In this document: one piece after another, positions 17,567-26,612 of the stretch
Numbering within the stretch: position 1 is the first letter of the stretch
How the letters are laid out: every line of letters begins with the position of its first letter
From: Promicromonospora sukumoe
GTDB taxonomy: Bacteria > Actinomycetota > Actinomycetes > Actinomycetales > Cellulomonadaceae
NCBI RefSeq assembly: GCF_014137995.1
Contig: NZ_JACGWV010000001.1
Span: 310,001-374,000, forward strand
DNA length: 64,000 nucleotides
Direction: 5' to 3'
Notes under the pieces: generated by a model
The model's database searches: none
What the model saw: the letters and a program-made list of their open reading frames with translations, nothing else
Told to the model about the DNA's origin: nothing
Position numbers and translations under genes: made by a program

Positions 17567-20500
17567 GCTATTCGCAGTTGCTGGAGTCGGAGTTCGAGAG
17601 CAACTTGTGCGCTGAGCTCGCCGAGCGTGGCTGGTTGTACGAGAACGGCGGTAGATCTACCGGCTGGGATGTTGGCCTCGCGATGGTTCCGGACGATGCG
17701 CTGCACTGGCTCAGCACCCAGTACCCGGACGAGTATGAGAAGGCGGTACCGGGTGACCTCGGCGACGCGGAGAAAGCAGATGCCGAGCGTGAGTTGCTCC
17801 AACATGTCACCCGGGAGCTGGCCAAGGCGACGCGGATGGACCCGACCACCGGCCATCCGGTCGGTGGTCTGCTCGGTGTGCTGCGTAAAGGCTTCACGTA
17901 TGCGCAGGTAGGCCGTCCGGCCGCGAAGTTCGGGCCGATGATGGAGTTCCTGCCGTCGAACCCCCACCTGACCGAGGTGGTGGAGGCCGCGACTGCAGTA
18001 CGCCTGCGCGTCCTGCGGCAGGTGCGCTTCGACACCACGTCTAACGAGACTCTCGACGTCGTGCTCACCGTCAACGGGCTTCCGGTCGTCACGCTGGAGC
18101 TGAAGACCGACAACACGCAGACGGTCAACCATGCGATCCGGCAGTATAAGGACGACCGAAAGCCGGGCCGGAACCGTCCGCTGCTCGCGCCGGGGCGAGC
18201 GTTGGTGCACTTCGCGGTCTCGAACGACCTGGTCTACATGACCACGAAGCTCCAGGGCGGGGACACCATATTCCTGCCGTTCAACCAGGGCAACGACGGT
18301 CATGGCGGCAACCCGCCGTCGGGCACCGGCTCATCGACCAACTACCTGTGGCGCGAGGTCCTCGCCCGCCCAAAGTTCATGCGAATCCTCAAGGATTTCG
18401 CGCTCTACGAGCCGGGCAAGTCAGGAAAGAAGAGCGAAGGTCGCCTTGTCTTCCCGCGGTTCCACCAGTTGCGTGCCGTCGAGCGCGTGGTGGCCGACAT
18501 CGAGGCCAACGGCCCCGGCAAGCGGTACCTGATCTGGCACTCGGCGGGCTCAGGCAAGACGAAGACGATCGCCTGGCTCAGCCACCGGCTGATCCGCCAC
18601 ATGAGCGCCGGCTCGACGTCGACGTTCGACTCCGTCATCGTGGTCACCGACCGGACAGTCCTCGATGAGAACATCCGTGACGACATGAACCTCGTGCAGT
18701 CGAGCAAGGGCCTCGTCGTCACCGTCGGTGAGAAGTCCGGTGCGAAGTCACCCCAGCTGAAGAAGGCCCTGCTGGAAGGTGATCACATCATCACCTGCAC
18801 CCTGCAGACCTTTCCCGAGGTCATGAAGATCATCGAGGACTCCCAGGAGCTGCGCGGCCGACGCTGGGCCGTGGTCGCGGACGAGGCGCACTCGTCCCAG
18901 TCGGGCTCCGGCGCGCATCGGCTCCGAGAGCTGCTCGTGGACGTAGACCTGGACGGCGACGAGGACGACATCAGTGCCGACGACCTGCTGCAGGCCAAGG
19001 ACTCGGCGATCGCCGCTGCCGCGAACATCACCTTCGTCGCGTTGACGGCGACACCGAAGGCAAAGACGCTGCGGTTGTTCGGTACCCAGCGCGATGGTCG
19101 CTGGGAAGCATTCGACACCTACACCATGGCGCAGGCAATCGAGGAAGGATTCATCCTCGACGTCCTGGCCAACTACTCCACCTACGACATGTTCCTGCGG
19201 GTGAAGAACACGCTCGAGGGACAGGAGCCCGAGAGCGAGATCCAGGTCAACACCGGTGAAGCGGTCTCCAACATCGTCCGGTACGCGCGCCTGCACCCGA
19301 CAGCGATCGCGCAGAAGGTTCGCGTCGTGATCGAGCACTTCCGCCGCAACGTCATGCCGCTGCTCGGCGGGCAAGCGAAGGCCATGATCGTGACCAGCTC
19401 GCGGATGGAGGCACTGCGCTGGGCACGGAAGATGGACGCCTACGTCACCTCCCAGGGGTACACCGACATGCGCATTCTGGCCGCGTTCTCCGGTTCGCTG
19501 ACCGAAGACGGTGAGAGCGTCACCGAGGTCGCGGTCAACGGACGCAGCGACGTGGCTAGGGCGTTCCGGGAGGAGAGCATCTACCGGGTCATGGTCGTGG
19601 CGAACAAGTTCCAGACCGGATTCGACGAGCCGCGCCTGATGGCGATGTACGTCGACAAAAAGCTCTCCGGGGTTGCGACGGTCCAGACCCTCTCGCGCCT
19701 GAACCGCATCTACCCGGGCAAGACCACACCGATGGTCGTCGACTTCCGCAACTCCCCGGCCAGCGTCCAGAAGGACTTCGAGCTCTACTACTCCGATGCA
19801 CACGTGGACGGTGACGTCGATCCCAACGCGTTGTACACGATCGGTGAGCGGCTCGACACCGCAGGGCTCTACACCCATGACGAGATGAACGCTGTCGCGG
19901 ACGCATTCCTGGGCGAGGACGGTGGGGAAGAGATCGCCAAGGCCCTGTCACCGATCAAGGACCGCTGGAGTGGTCAGCGGCGGCAGGCGGTGCTTACGAA
20001 GGACAAAGCTCGGAAGGAGGCGCTGGACGCCTTCCGTGCGGACACGATCAGCTACCGCAACGCGTGGCAGTTCCTCAGCCAGATCGTCGACTACCAGGAC
20101 CCGGTCCTGCACCGTCGCGCGATCCTCGCCACCCTGCTGGGGCGCAACCTGCATACCGACTGGAACGAGTACGACGACAACTACCTCGAAGGCGTTCAGC
20201 TCTCGGGCGTCAAGCTCGTGCCGTCCGCCATCAACGAGGACCACTCGCTGAGCCAAGGCCGCGGTGACGGCATCAAGCTGCCGGACTTCGAGGGCGAGCA
20301 CAAGTCCGCCAGCGCACCGCAGCGTGGACCGCTGGACGAGGCGATCGACAAGGTGAACGAGATGTTCAAGGCCAAGGGCATCGACGTGAACCCGGAGAGC
20401 GTGTCCGGCTTCATCACGGCGTTCTGGGGCTTCCTCGACGAGAACGAGGAAGCCGTGGCGATGGCGAAGAACAACACGATCGCGCAGCTCAAAGCGTCAG

Positions 20501-20685
20501 AGGGGTTCAGCAACGCCGTCGGGCTCGCGATGTTGAAGACGGTTGATCAGTCGCGCGAGATCCAGTCCTACATGACCGACCCTGCGTTCCTGAACCAGAT
20601 CGCAGAGATCGCCGCGGACGCGCTCCACGCCCAGCATCGACCGCCCTCGACGACGAGGTCCGACACGGGGGCGCTGGGATCATGA
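17563..20685 (+). CDS. hsdR: Type I restriction endonuclease/translocase subunit HsdR
   Basis: 1040 aa, overlapping hsdS by 4 bp. The N-terminal nuclease domain has VLTVNGLPVVTLELKTDN (PD-(D/E)XK type, ELK). The SF2 helicase motor follows with Walker A HSAGSGKTKT (near residue 330), motif II ADEAHSSQSG, motif III VALTATP and the later ANKFQTGFDEP motif. The C-terminal helical region would dock on the M2S core. It is full length with all motor motifs intact, so the system should be active in cutting unmodified DNA. Confidence 0.97.
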   Translation: MSYSQLLESEFESNLCAELAERGWLYENGGRSTGWDVGLAMVPDDALHWLSTQYPDEYEKAVPGDLGDAEKADAERELLQHVTRELAKATRMDPTTGHPVGGLLGVLRKGFTYAQVGRPAAKFGPMMEFLPSNPHLTEVVEAATAVRLRVLRQVRFDTTSNETLDVVLTVNGLPVVTLELKTDNTQTVNHAIRQYKDDRKPGRNRPLLAPGRALVHFAVSNDLVYMTTKLQGGDTIFLPFNQGNDGHGGNPPSGTGSSTNYLWREVLARPKFMRILKDFALYEPGKSGKKSEGRLVFPRFHQLRAVERVVADIEANGPGKRYLIWHSAGSGKTKTIAWLSHRLIRHMSAGSTSTFDSVIVVTDRTVLDENIRDDMNLVQSSKGLVVTVGEKSGAKSPQLKKALLEGDHIITCTLQTFPEVMKIIEDSQELRGRRWAVVADEAHSSQSGSGAHRLRELLVDVDLDGDEDDISADDLLQAKDSAIAAAANITFVALTATPKAKTLRLFGTQRDGRWEAFDTYTMAQAIEEGFILDVLANYSTYDMFLRVKNTLEGQEPESEIQVNTGEAVSNIVRYARLHPTAIAQKVRVVIEHFRRNVMPLLGGQAKAMIVTSSRMEALRWARKMDAYVTSQGYTDMRILAAFSGSLTEDGESVTEVAVNGRSDVARAFREESIYRVMVVANKFQTGFDEPRLMAMYVDKKLSGVATVQTLSRLNRIYPGKTTPMVVDFRNSPASVQKDFELYYSDAHVDGDVDPNALYTIGERLDTAGLYTHDEMNAVADAFLGEDGGEEIAKALSPIKDRWSGQRRQAVLTKDKARKEALDAFRADTISYRNAWQFLSQIVDYQDPVLHRRAILATLLGRNLHTDWNEYDDNYLEGVQLSGVKLVPSAINEDHSLSQGRGDGIKLPDFEGEHKSASAPQRGPLDEAIDKVNEMFKAKGIDVNPESVSGFITAFWGFLDENEEAVAMAKNNTIAQLKASEGFSNAVGLAMLKTVDQSREIQSYMTDPAFLNQIAEIAADALHAQHRPPSTTRSDTGALGS

Positions 20686-20891
20686 GCGGCCTCGAGCCGG
20701 CGGGTTTCGGCGACACCATTCGTGAGGCCCGCAAGAGGCAAGGGTGGTCACAGGTGGAGTTGGGCGAGAAGTCTGGGGTGTCTCGCCCGACCATCGCCCG
20801 GGTCGAGGCCAACAAAGATGTCACGACTGCCACGATCATCAAGATCGCCCAAGCGCTCGGGCTCACGCTGGAACTCAAGGACGCTGACTGA
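20682..20891 (+). CDS. XRE-family HTH protein in the hsd operon
   Basis: 69 aa, overlapping hsdR by 4 bp. A single Cro/CI-type helix-turn-helix: FGDTIREARKRQGWSQVELG then VSRPTIARVEANKDVTTATI. It resembles the controller proteins of R-M systems, though these more often precede or accompany type II systems. Being last in the operon, it may regulate the operon or an antirestriction response. It has little outside the HTH, so it would act as a dimeric DNA binder. Confidence 0.85.
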   Translation: MSGLEPAGFGDTIREARKRQGWSQVELGEKSGVSRPTIARVEANKDVTTATIIKIAQALGLTLELKDAD

Positions 20892-21015
20892 TCTCGTAGT
20901 TCGACGCAGTCTCCGTCAGTCTTACTGGACGAGCGTGGGGCGTGCGCTTGGTGGAGGCAGCGTGGTGATGCGTTGCGGACCCGTGGCTGGGTCGGCGTAT
21001 GACCGTCTGCGCGGC

Positions 21016-21021
21016 TAGGTT
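21016..21021 (+). promoter_or_regulatory. Putative -10 element for a leaderless NUDIX transcript
   Basis: TAGGTT lies 7 nt before GTG 21029 with no Shine-Dalgarno sequence between them. This spacing is the classical actinobacterial leaderless arrangement and supports choosing GTG 21029 over ATG 20999 as the start. Confidence 0.4.
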
Positions 21022-21028
21022 CGGTTGC

Positions 21029-21556
21029 GTGACGATTACTCTGGAAGAGACCCCGGGCAAGGACATCGGTTCTGCGGAGTACACGCGCTCGATTCCGCGC
21101 AAGCGGTCGGCGGCGACGGTGTTGTTCAGCGACGGCGATGGGCGGGTTCTGCTGTGTGAGCCGTCGTACAAGGCGGTCTGGGAGGCTCCGGGTGGAGCCA
21201 TTGAGGCGGACGAGTCGCCCCGTGATGGTGCGGCACGTGAGGTGCGTGAGGAACTGAGCCTGGTCGTGGAACCCGGTCGTCTGGTGGCGGTCGACTACGT
21301 TCCGCCGGTCGAGGGGCGTACGGAGGGTCTGATCTTCGTGTACGACGGCGGCAGTCTCACCCCGGAGCAGACCGACACGATCCGCCTGGCCGAGGGCGAG
21401 CTCAAGTCGTGGGCGTGGTGCACCGTCGAGCAAGTGCACCAGCGGATGCGCCCGATGGTCGCGCGCCGGATCGAGGCGGCACTCGGCGCGATCACTGATG
21501 GTGGCCTGGTTGAGCTGGAGAACGGCTACCCGGTCGGCGTGAAGCCGGCTGGGTAG
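21029..21556 (+). CDS. NUDIX hydrolase
   Basis: 175 aa from GTG 21029. The Nudix box is seen as GGAIEADESPRDGAAREVREEL (Gx5Ex7REVxEE), with Ser replacing the usual Gly after EEL. This helix binds Mg2+ and hydrolyses nucleoside diphosphate-X compounds. The preceding strand KAVWEAPGG is the typical selective position. An ATG at 20999 is in frame, but a -10 like TAGGTT lies between the two starts. The substrate is unknown. It stands between the R-M operon and a convergent acyl-CoA dehydrogenase-like gene. Confidence 0.9.
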   Translation: MTITLEETPGKDIGSAEYTRSIPRKRSAATVLFSDGDGRVLLCEPSYKAVWEAPGGAIEADESPRDGAAREVREELSLVVEPGRLVAVDYVPPVEGRTEGLIFVYDGGSLTPEQTDTIRLAEGELKSWAWCTVEQVHQRMRPMVARRIEAALGAITDGGLVELENGYPVGVKPAG

Positions 21557-21580
21557 CCGTTCTCATGAGTGGGCTGCCGC

Positions 21581-22717
21581 TCAGGCAGCCTGCAGCCTTG
21601 CTCGTCTGGTCGTCGTGCGCAGGAGCTCGGCTCCACCGGAGCGGTACAGGGAGTCGTGGATCCCGTCGGCGTACTGCAGGGCGGACAGGTCCGCTCTGGC
21701 CTTGGCGATCGGGTGGTCGTGCTGGAACCCAACTGCGCCGACAAGCGGTGCCAAGGCTGTGACGACGTGGCACGCAGCGTCAACGCCATGCGCCTTGCCG
21801 AGCCGAGCGGCCAGGTCATGACTGTCCGGGCTCGTGGCGTGGAGCGCGAGCAGGAGCGCGGCATTGATCTGTGCCCAGGAGGCCCCGAGCGTGATCAGAG
21901 CGTTGTCCCGGATCCGCGGCACGACACTCCGCGCGGTACGGTCCGCGAGAAGGCCGCGGACCTGATCGTGCACACCCGCGGCGGTTCCCAGAGCGCACAG
22001 CGTGACCAGCGGGCGGAACCTGGCGAAGTGGTTCCGGAAGATCCGCAGCCCCTCACCGACGCCACCCAAGAGGTCGACGGACGGGTCGAGATCGACGCCG
22101 TCGAACGTGAGCATGCCCCACGACCAGCCACCCAGCCCGGATGGTGCCCGAGGCTCCCGGACGAGGCCAGGCGCGTCGGCATCGACAAGGACAGCGGAGA
22201 TCGTGCCAGCTGGGTCGCGCAGGAAGACCACGAACGCGTCGGACTCGGTCAGGCGCGAGACCCAGCACTTGCTGCCGTGAACTTGCCACCGCCCGCTGGG
22301 CATCGCGCGCGCGGTGGTGGTGATCTCCTGGATGCGTGAGCCGCCGTGCGCCTCGCTCGCGGCGATTCCGACCAGCGCCCCGCCTGCCAGACGTTCCCGC
22401 CAGCGCAGGGTGCGCGGTGCGGGGGAGTGGTCGAGGATCATCTGTCCGTGTCCGGTCCCGGTTGCCTCGCGTAGGTCCAGATCCCGGTACCCGGCCAGGA
22501 ACTGTGCACCGGCCTGCCACAGGCCCGTCCCGCAGTGCACAGCAAGGCGGGAGCGGACGTGGCGCAGCCAGCGCGAGCGGGCTGTCGGGTCAGCAGGGCC
22601 AGGGTCACCTGCCACGATGTCGTCCAGTGCCGCATCCAAGCGCTGCCAGCTCGCCCACGTCGACAGATCGACGCTCATGCTCGGGCGCAGGGTCTCCAGC
22701 CAGTCCATCGCGCTCAT
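21581..22717 (-). CDS. Acyl-CoA dehydrogenase-like flavoprotein
   Basis: 378 aa, about the family's normal length. The middle part reads GGALVGIAASEAHGGS (the family's 'ALTEPxAGSD'-like segment), then WQVHGSKCWVSRLTESDAFVVF (beta-domain) and SWGMLTFDGVDL. The C-terminal helical domain has RFRPLVTLCALGTAAGVHDQV. An expected catalytic Glu cannot be placed with certainty, so the reaction could be a dehydrogenation or a flavin-dependent hydroxylation/oxidation. It overlaps by 4 bp with the hexapeptide acyltransferase gene upstream, so the two act together, probably on a shared acyl substrate. Confidence 0.8.
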   Translation of the reverse strand: MSAMDWLETLRPSMSVDLSTWASWQRLDAALDDIVAGDPGPADPTARSRWLRHVRSRLAVHCGTGLWQAGAQFLAGYRDLDLREATGTGHGQMILDHSPAPRTLRWRERLAGGALVGIAASEAHGGSRIQEITTTARAMPSGRWQVHGSKCWVSRLTESDAFVVFLRDPAGTISAVLVDADAPGLVREPRAPSGLGGWSWGMLTFDGVDLDPSVDLLGGVGEGLRIFRNHFARFRPLVTLCALGTAAGVHDQVRGLLADRTARSVVPRIRDNALITLGASWAQINAALLLALHATSPDSHDLAARLGKAHGVDAACHVVTALAPLVGAVGFQHDHPIAKARADLSALQYADGIHDSLYRSGGAELLRTTTRRARLQAA

Positions 22718-23475
22718 GACCGTCCTCCGTTCGTACGTGCGGGACTCCCGAACACCGTGGACCCCGGAGCGACGTCGCGGGTGACCAGCGAGCCGGCACC
22801 CACCAGGGCACCGGCACCGATCACGACGCCGGGCAGCAGCACAACGCCGGTTCCGACCTTCGCGCCAGCCTCGACCCGAGGCGGACGCAGTGGCTCCTGG
22901 CGGTCCGGGTCGCGCCAGATCAGGTGCTTGTCGTTGATCGTGCCCACACGGGCGCCGATGAAGGCGTCGTCGCCGATGTGCATCTGCGCAGTCAGGTGGG
23001 TCAGCGGGGAGCAGCGCACCCGGTCCCCAATCACAGTGTCGCGCTCGACGGTCATCAGGTGCCCCAGCTGAGAGTCGTCGCCGATGCGGACGCCGGTGCG
23101 CAGCAGCGTGTGGTGCCCGATGGCAGTCCGGGCCCCGACCCGAGCACCTGCGTAGACGACGGCGCCGGCACGCAACACCACCCCATCGCCGAGGACCGTG
23201 TCTGCGCCGTGTCCATCGTGGTGGGCACGCAACGCGTACCCGGTCTCCGGTTCGCCGACAACTCCTCCATGCCCGACTTCCACGTCCTCGCCAAGGATGG
23301 TGCCGCCATGCACGACGGTGAAGGCCCCGACACGGGCATGGGCGCCTATCGAGACGGGCCGCTCCTGACCGGTGCGGTCAGCCAGGATCAGTACGGCGGT
23401 CGGGTGGACGACGGCGTCCTGGGCGATCTGGACCAGGCCGCGCTCGATCGCGTCGGCCCATTGCGGTGTTGCCAT
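22714..23475 (-). CDS. Left-handed beta-helix (hexapeptide repeat) acyltransferase-like protein
   Basis: 253 aa from ATG 23475, chosen because AGGAG lies 9 nt upstream. Most of the protein is hexapeptide repeats of the [LIV]-G-x4 type (VSIGAHARVGAFTVVHGGTI, LGDGVVLRAGAVVYAGARVG, VGTGVVLLPGVVIGAGALVG), forming a left-handed beta-helix as in acetyl/succinyltransferases. Such enzymes form trimers with an active-site His; THLTAQMHIGDDAF is a candidate region. It is divergent from the XRE/deformylase pair. The acceptor is unknown. Confidence 0.85.
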   Translation of the reverse strand: MATPQWADAIERGLVQIAQDAVVHPTAVLILADRTGQERPVSIGAHARVGAFTVVHGGTILGEDVEVGHGGVVGEPETGYALRAHHDGHGADTVLGDGVVLRAGAVVYAGARVGARTAIGHHTLLRTGVRIGDDSQLGHLMTVERDTVIGDRVRCSPLTHLTAQMHIGDDAFIGARVGTINDKHLIWRDPDRQEPLRPPRVEAGAKVGTGVVLLPGVVIGAGALVGAGSLVTRDVAPGSTVFGSPARTNGGRS

Positions 23476-23611
23476 CACGAGAATCTCCTCTCGATCGGAA
23501 CGTCCTGCAGGAACAGGAAACGCGCAGGTGAGAGGGTGAGGGCATGGTGAGTCGGGCTCATTCACGCTTCACTCACCTTCACGTCCGCCATGGCGAAGGG
23601 GCTCGCGCACG

Positions 23612-24553
23612 GTGACCGATGAACTGCTCTCTGAAGAGGCCGACGCGTTCGCCGCGGAGGTCGCGTACTGGCGTGAGGTCCGTGGCTTGTCCAAGCGGGC
23701 CCTGGCGCAGCAGATGGGTTTCGACCCGTCTTACGTCTCGCACGTCGAGTCCGGGCGGCACCGGCCCACCGAGGAGTTCGCGCGCCTGGCCGACGACGTC
23801 CTCAACGCCGGCGGCGCGGTCCGCCGACGTTGGAGTGCCTTCGCTGCTTCCCGCAGCACCAGCCGGGTACTGACACCTGGCGCCCGCGCACCGGGTCCAC
23901 AGCCGTACGCGGGCGGCACGGCCCTGGTCGTCGAGCACGACGCCGCACGGCTGGTGTTCGACGGGATGGCCTACCGGCTCACGATGCGTCGCCGACTACG
24001 CAATACCGGTGACCAACCCGTGACCCGCTACCTGATCCGGATCAGCGTCGACCGGTACCCCGGCGAGCCCGAACGCTCCAACGCCCACTACCGTGAACAT
24101 CCCCTGACCTGGGAGGAGCTCGACCTGACCGCGTCCAGCGGCGGTGAGGAGATGCGGTGGGAGGCCAAGCATGACCGCGACGCGTTCAAAGAGGTCTGGC
24201 TCCTGTTCGAGAACCCGCAGACCCGCTTCCCGCTCTACCCTGGCCAGACCGTGTGGATCGAGTACGCCTACACCGTTAGCGCCGAGAAGTGGGGCCGCTG
24301 GTTCCAGCGCGCGGTGCGGCTACCCACTGAGCACCTCGAGGTGCAACTCGCCTTTCCTGCCTGGCTCGATCCCGTCGTGTGGGGAACCGAGACCTCCATG
24401 ACCGCCGAGGCCACACCCCTAGCGACCGCTCCCGCGCACGCCGCCGACGACGGCGTCGACGTTTTCACCTGGAGCACCGACAACCCACAGCTGCACGCCC
24501 GCTACCGCCTCGAATGGCGATTCCGGGCCAGGACCGAGCAGGAGCACCCGTGA
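23612..24553 (+). CDS. XRE-family regulator with large C-terminal sensor domain
   Basis: 313 aa. N-terminal Cro/CI HTH: YWREVRGLSKRALAQQMGF then PSYVSHVESGRHRP. After a Ser/Pro linker comes a 200-residue beta-rich domain (AARLVFDGMAYRLTMRRRLRNTG, TRYLIRISVDRYPGEPER, FPLYPGQTVWIEYAYTV) that I do not recognise by name but that looks like a ligand-binding or protein-interaction sandwich. The 136-bp space to the divergent acyltransferase gene presumably holds its operator. It is coupled by a 4-bp overlap to the deformylase gene. Confidence 0.85.
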   Translation: MTDELLSEEADAFAAEVAYWREVRGLSKRALAQQMGFDPSYVSHVESGRHRPTEEFARLADDVLNAGGAVRRRWSAFAASRSTSRVLTPGARAPGPQPYAGGTALVVEHDAARLVFDGMAYRLTMRRRLRNTGDQPVTRYLIRISVDRYPGEPERSNAHYREHPLTWEELDLTASSGGEEMRWEAKHDRDAFKEVWLLFENPQTRFPLYPGQTVWIEYAYTVSAEKWGRWFQRAVRLPTEHLEVQLAFPAWLDPVVWGTETSMTAEATPLATAPAHAADDGVDVFTWSTDNPQLHARYRLEWRFRARTEQEHP

Positions 24554-25131
24554 CCCCGACCAAGCCCAGCGACCAGATGAACCAGCTCGGCATCGTCCAA
24601 GCCGGAGCACCGATTCTGACCACCCCCGCGCGCCGGTTCGACCTGCCCACTGAGCGAGCCGCTGTCGAAGAGACGACCGCACGGCTCCTGGAGGTGCTGC
24701 ACCGACTGGCCGAGGTGCACGAGTTCGCCAAGGGGCGCGGGCTGGCCGCACCGCAGATTGGCATCGACCGTGCGGCCGCCGCCGTCCAGCCCCCCGACCC
24801 CGCTGAAGACGTCCTTGTCCTGCTCAATCCGCGTGTCATCGACGCCAGCGACGAGCAGGACGAGCAGTACGAGGGCTGCCTGAGCTTCTTCGATGTCCGC
24901 GGCTTGGTGCCCCGCCCGCTGCGCGTCACCGTCCAAGCGACCGCGCTTGACGGCACGGTCACCACCACGACGTACGAGAATGGCCTCGCCCGCCTGGTCC
25001 ACCACGAGATCGACCACCTCGACGGCCTGCTCTACACCGCCCGTATGCACCCGGGCGCCGCGCCTATCCCCGTCGAGCAGTACCGCCAGACCGGCAAGCG
25101 ATGGTCGTACACCGGCGACGAGACCACCTGA
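24550..25131 (+). CDS. def: Peptide deformylase (extra copy)
   Basis: 193 aa from GTG 24550, overlapping the XRE gene by 4 bp. All three deformylase motifs are present: GRGLAAPQIGI, EGCLSF (metal-binding Cys) and HEIDHLDG (two His ligands and catalytic Glu), so it should remove formyl groups from N-formyl-Met peptides. The long N-terminal extension (residues 1-45) and its pairing with an XRE regulator are unlike the housekeeping def gene. It could be a resistance copy for a deformylase inhibitor or a biosynthetic deformylase; the sequence does not decide. Confidence 0.92.
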   Translation: MTPTKPSDQMNQLGIVQAGAPILTTPARRFDLPTERAAVEETTARLLEVLHRLAEVHEFAKGRGLAAPQIGIDRAAAAVQPPDPAEDVLVLLNPRVIDASDEQDEQYEGCLSFFDVRGLVPRPLRVTVQATALDGTVTTTTYENGLARLVHHEIDHLDGLLYTARMHPGAAPIPVEQYRQTGKRWSYTGDETT

Positions 25132-25182
25132 TTCACCCGATCAGGCGGCGGGCCAACACCGTCGAGCATTCGGCCTGGTGGA

Positions 25183-26493
25183 ATGATGCTCGGCATGGCT
25201 GTCGTTGCAGGTCGGGTCTATATCGTGGTGATGTCGACCGAGGAGCTCGAAGAACATGGCGTGGTCGACTCGGCTCCGATCAGCTTCGCAGTCGACCGGG
25301 GAGAGGATGCCCCCGGCAGCGGGCGAGTGGCCGTCGTTGTCACCAACGACGACGGCGGGACTCTTGTCGTATCGCACCTGGGAATCGTCAAGTCGGGTCC
25401 ACCGCGAACGAAGTTGGACTCGACGTGGGTCTTGAGCGCCGTGCGCCAGATCGAGGTTGCGATACCTGTCTCGTACCTGGGTGAACGTCTGGGCAAGGAA
25501 GGCAAGACTGTCCAGGACGTTGTCGCTCGTCGACGGGGCGGCGCATTGACACCGGATGCATCCAAGCGGCTGCGTGAGGCGATCGAGTCGTACATTGGCC
25601 CCGGCCAGTGGCCGTCTCTCGACGGTGTGCCGGAGTGGATGATCCCTCGCCTGACGACCGACATCAGGATGGACCACACCAACGCGGTGGGAACCGCCTT
25701 GATGTTCAGCGACATGGACCTAGAGGCGATGCGTACCGCCCCGATGCCCGGAGAGAGCCCGCTGGCCGAGCTGCAGCCCGAGCCAACAGAGCCCAGCCTC
25801 ATCGATCACGATCTGCGGAACTTCCCCGGGATGACTGGGGCTCCGAAGCGGGAAGACATCTTTCGCTTCAAGGACGGGCGGCACACGCTCGAGGTGATGA
25901 ACGTGAACGCCACAAAGGTCGAGACCGCTACCGGTGTGGACCTCGTCTACTACAACCACGACTTCCAGTGCTTCGTCCTGGTCCAGTACAAGCGCATGAA
26001 AAAACCCGCCATTCCAGGTGAAGGGCGAATCGCGCAGGTGGACACACGATTGCCCGACCAGCTGGAACGGATGGTGCGGTTCGACAGCCTCGGCCAGGCG
26101 TCGACGGGCCAGGGCGATCCGGCCTTGTTCCGGCTCGGACCAGCAGCCACCTTCACGAAGTTTGCCTACCCGGTCGAGACACCCACGAAAGAGAGCGAAC
26201 TGACGCGAGGGATGTACGTTCCCTCCGAGATGCTCAAGCGGCTGCACGACGCCGGCCGGCTTAAAGGTCCGAACGGCGGAGCTGCAGTCACCCACGACAA
26301 CCTGGGCCGGTGGTTGAGCAACGAGCAGTTCGCTGACCTCGTCAGGAGAGGCTGGATTGGCAGCAGTGGCATCGCAGTCAAGGACGTCAAGGCGTTCATC
26401 GACCACAGCGTCCGCGAAGGCCGGATGCCTGTGGTCGCTGCGCACCGGACCGAGCGAGCGCAGCAGGTCAACGGTCTTCGCCGCCGACGCTGA
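25183..26493 (+). CDS. Putative PD-(D/E)XK-like nuclease, two-domain defence-type protein
   Basis: 436 aa. The start follows TGGTGGA; an ATG four codons downstream is an alternative. In the middle, TGVDLVYYNHDFQCFVLVQYKRM gives Asp…QYK, a recurrent variant of the PD-(D/E)XK motif, followed by helices with IAQVDTRLPDQLERMVRF. The N-terminal 190 residues are a separate mixed domain, and the C-terminal region ends with an Arg-rich tail. The gene stands alone between the deformylase and the toxin/immunity pair. A nucleic-acid-cleaving defence protein is the likely role; the trigger and partner are unknown. Confidence 0.6.
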   Translation: MMLGMAVVAGRVYIVVMSTEELEEHGVVDSAPISFAVDRGEDAPGSGRVAVVVTNDDGGTLVVSHLGIVKSGPPRTKLDSTWVLSAVRQIEVAIPVSYLGERLGKEGKTVQDVVARRRGGALTPDASKRLREAIESYIGPGQWPSLDGVPEWMIPRLTTDIRMDHTNAVGTALMFSDMDLEAMRTAPMPGESPLAELQPEPTEPSLIDHDLRNFPGMTGAPKREDIFRFKDGRHTLEVMNVNATKVETATGVDLVYYNHDFQCFVLVQYKRMKKPAIPGEGRIAQVDTRLPDQLERMVRFDSLGQASTGQGDPALFRLGPAATFTKFAYPVETPTKESELTRGMYVPSEMLKRLHDAGRLKGPNGGAAVTHDNLGRWLSNEQFADLVRRGWIGSSGIAVKDVKAFIDHSVREGRMPVVAAHRTERAQQVNGLRRRR

Positions 26494-26612
26494 TCGCGAC
26501 GGCTGCAAGAACGACGGCTTCGTCGCCCTCGACCAGATCGTCCTCGCGCAGACGTCCAGCGCTCCGATCACCCCAACCGGGATGTGAGCCAACGAGCATG
26601 GCGCGGCCGGTT

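Noticed and set aside
18748..19878. 376-codon minus-strand open frame
   Set aside because: Antisense shadow of hsdR, a product of GC-rich third positions.
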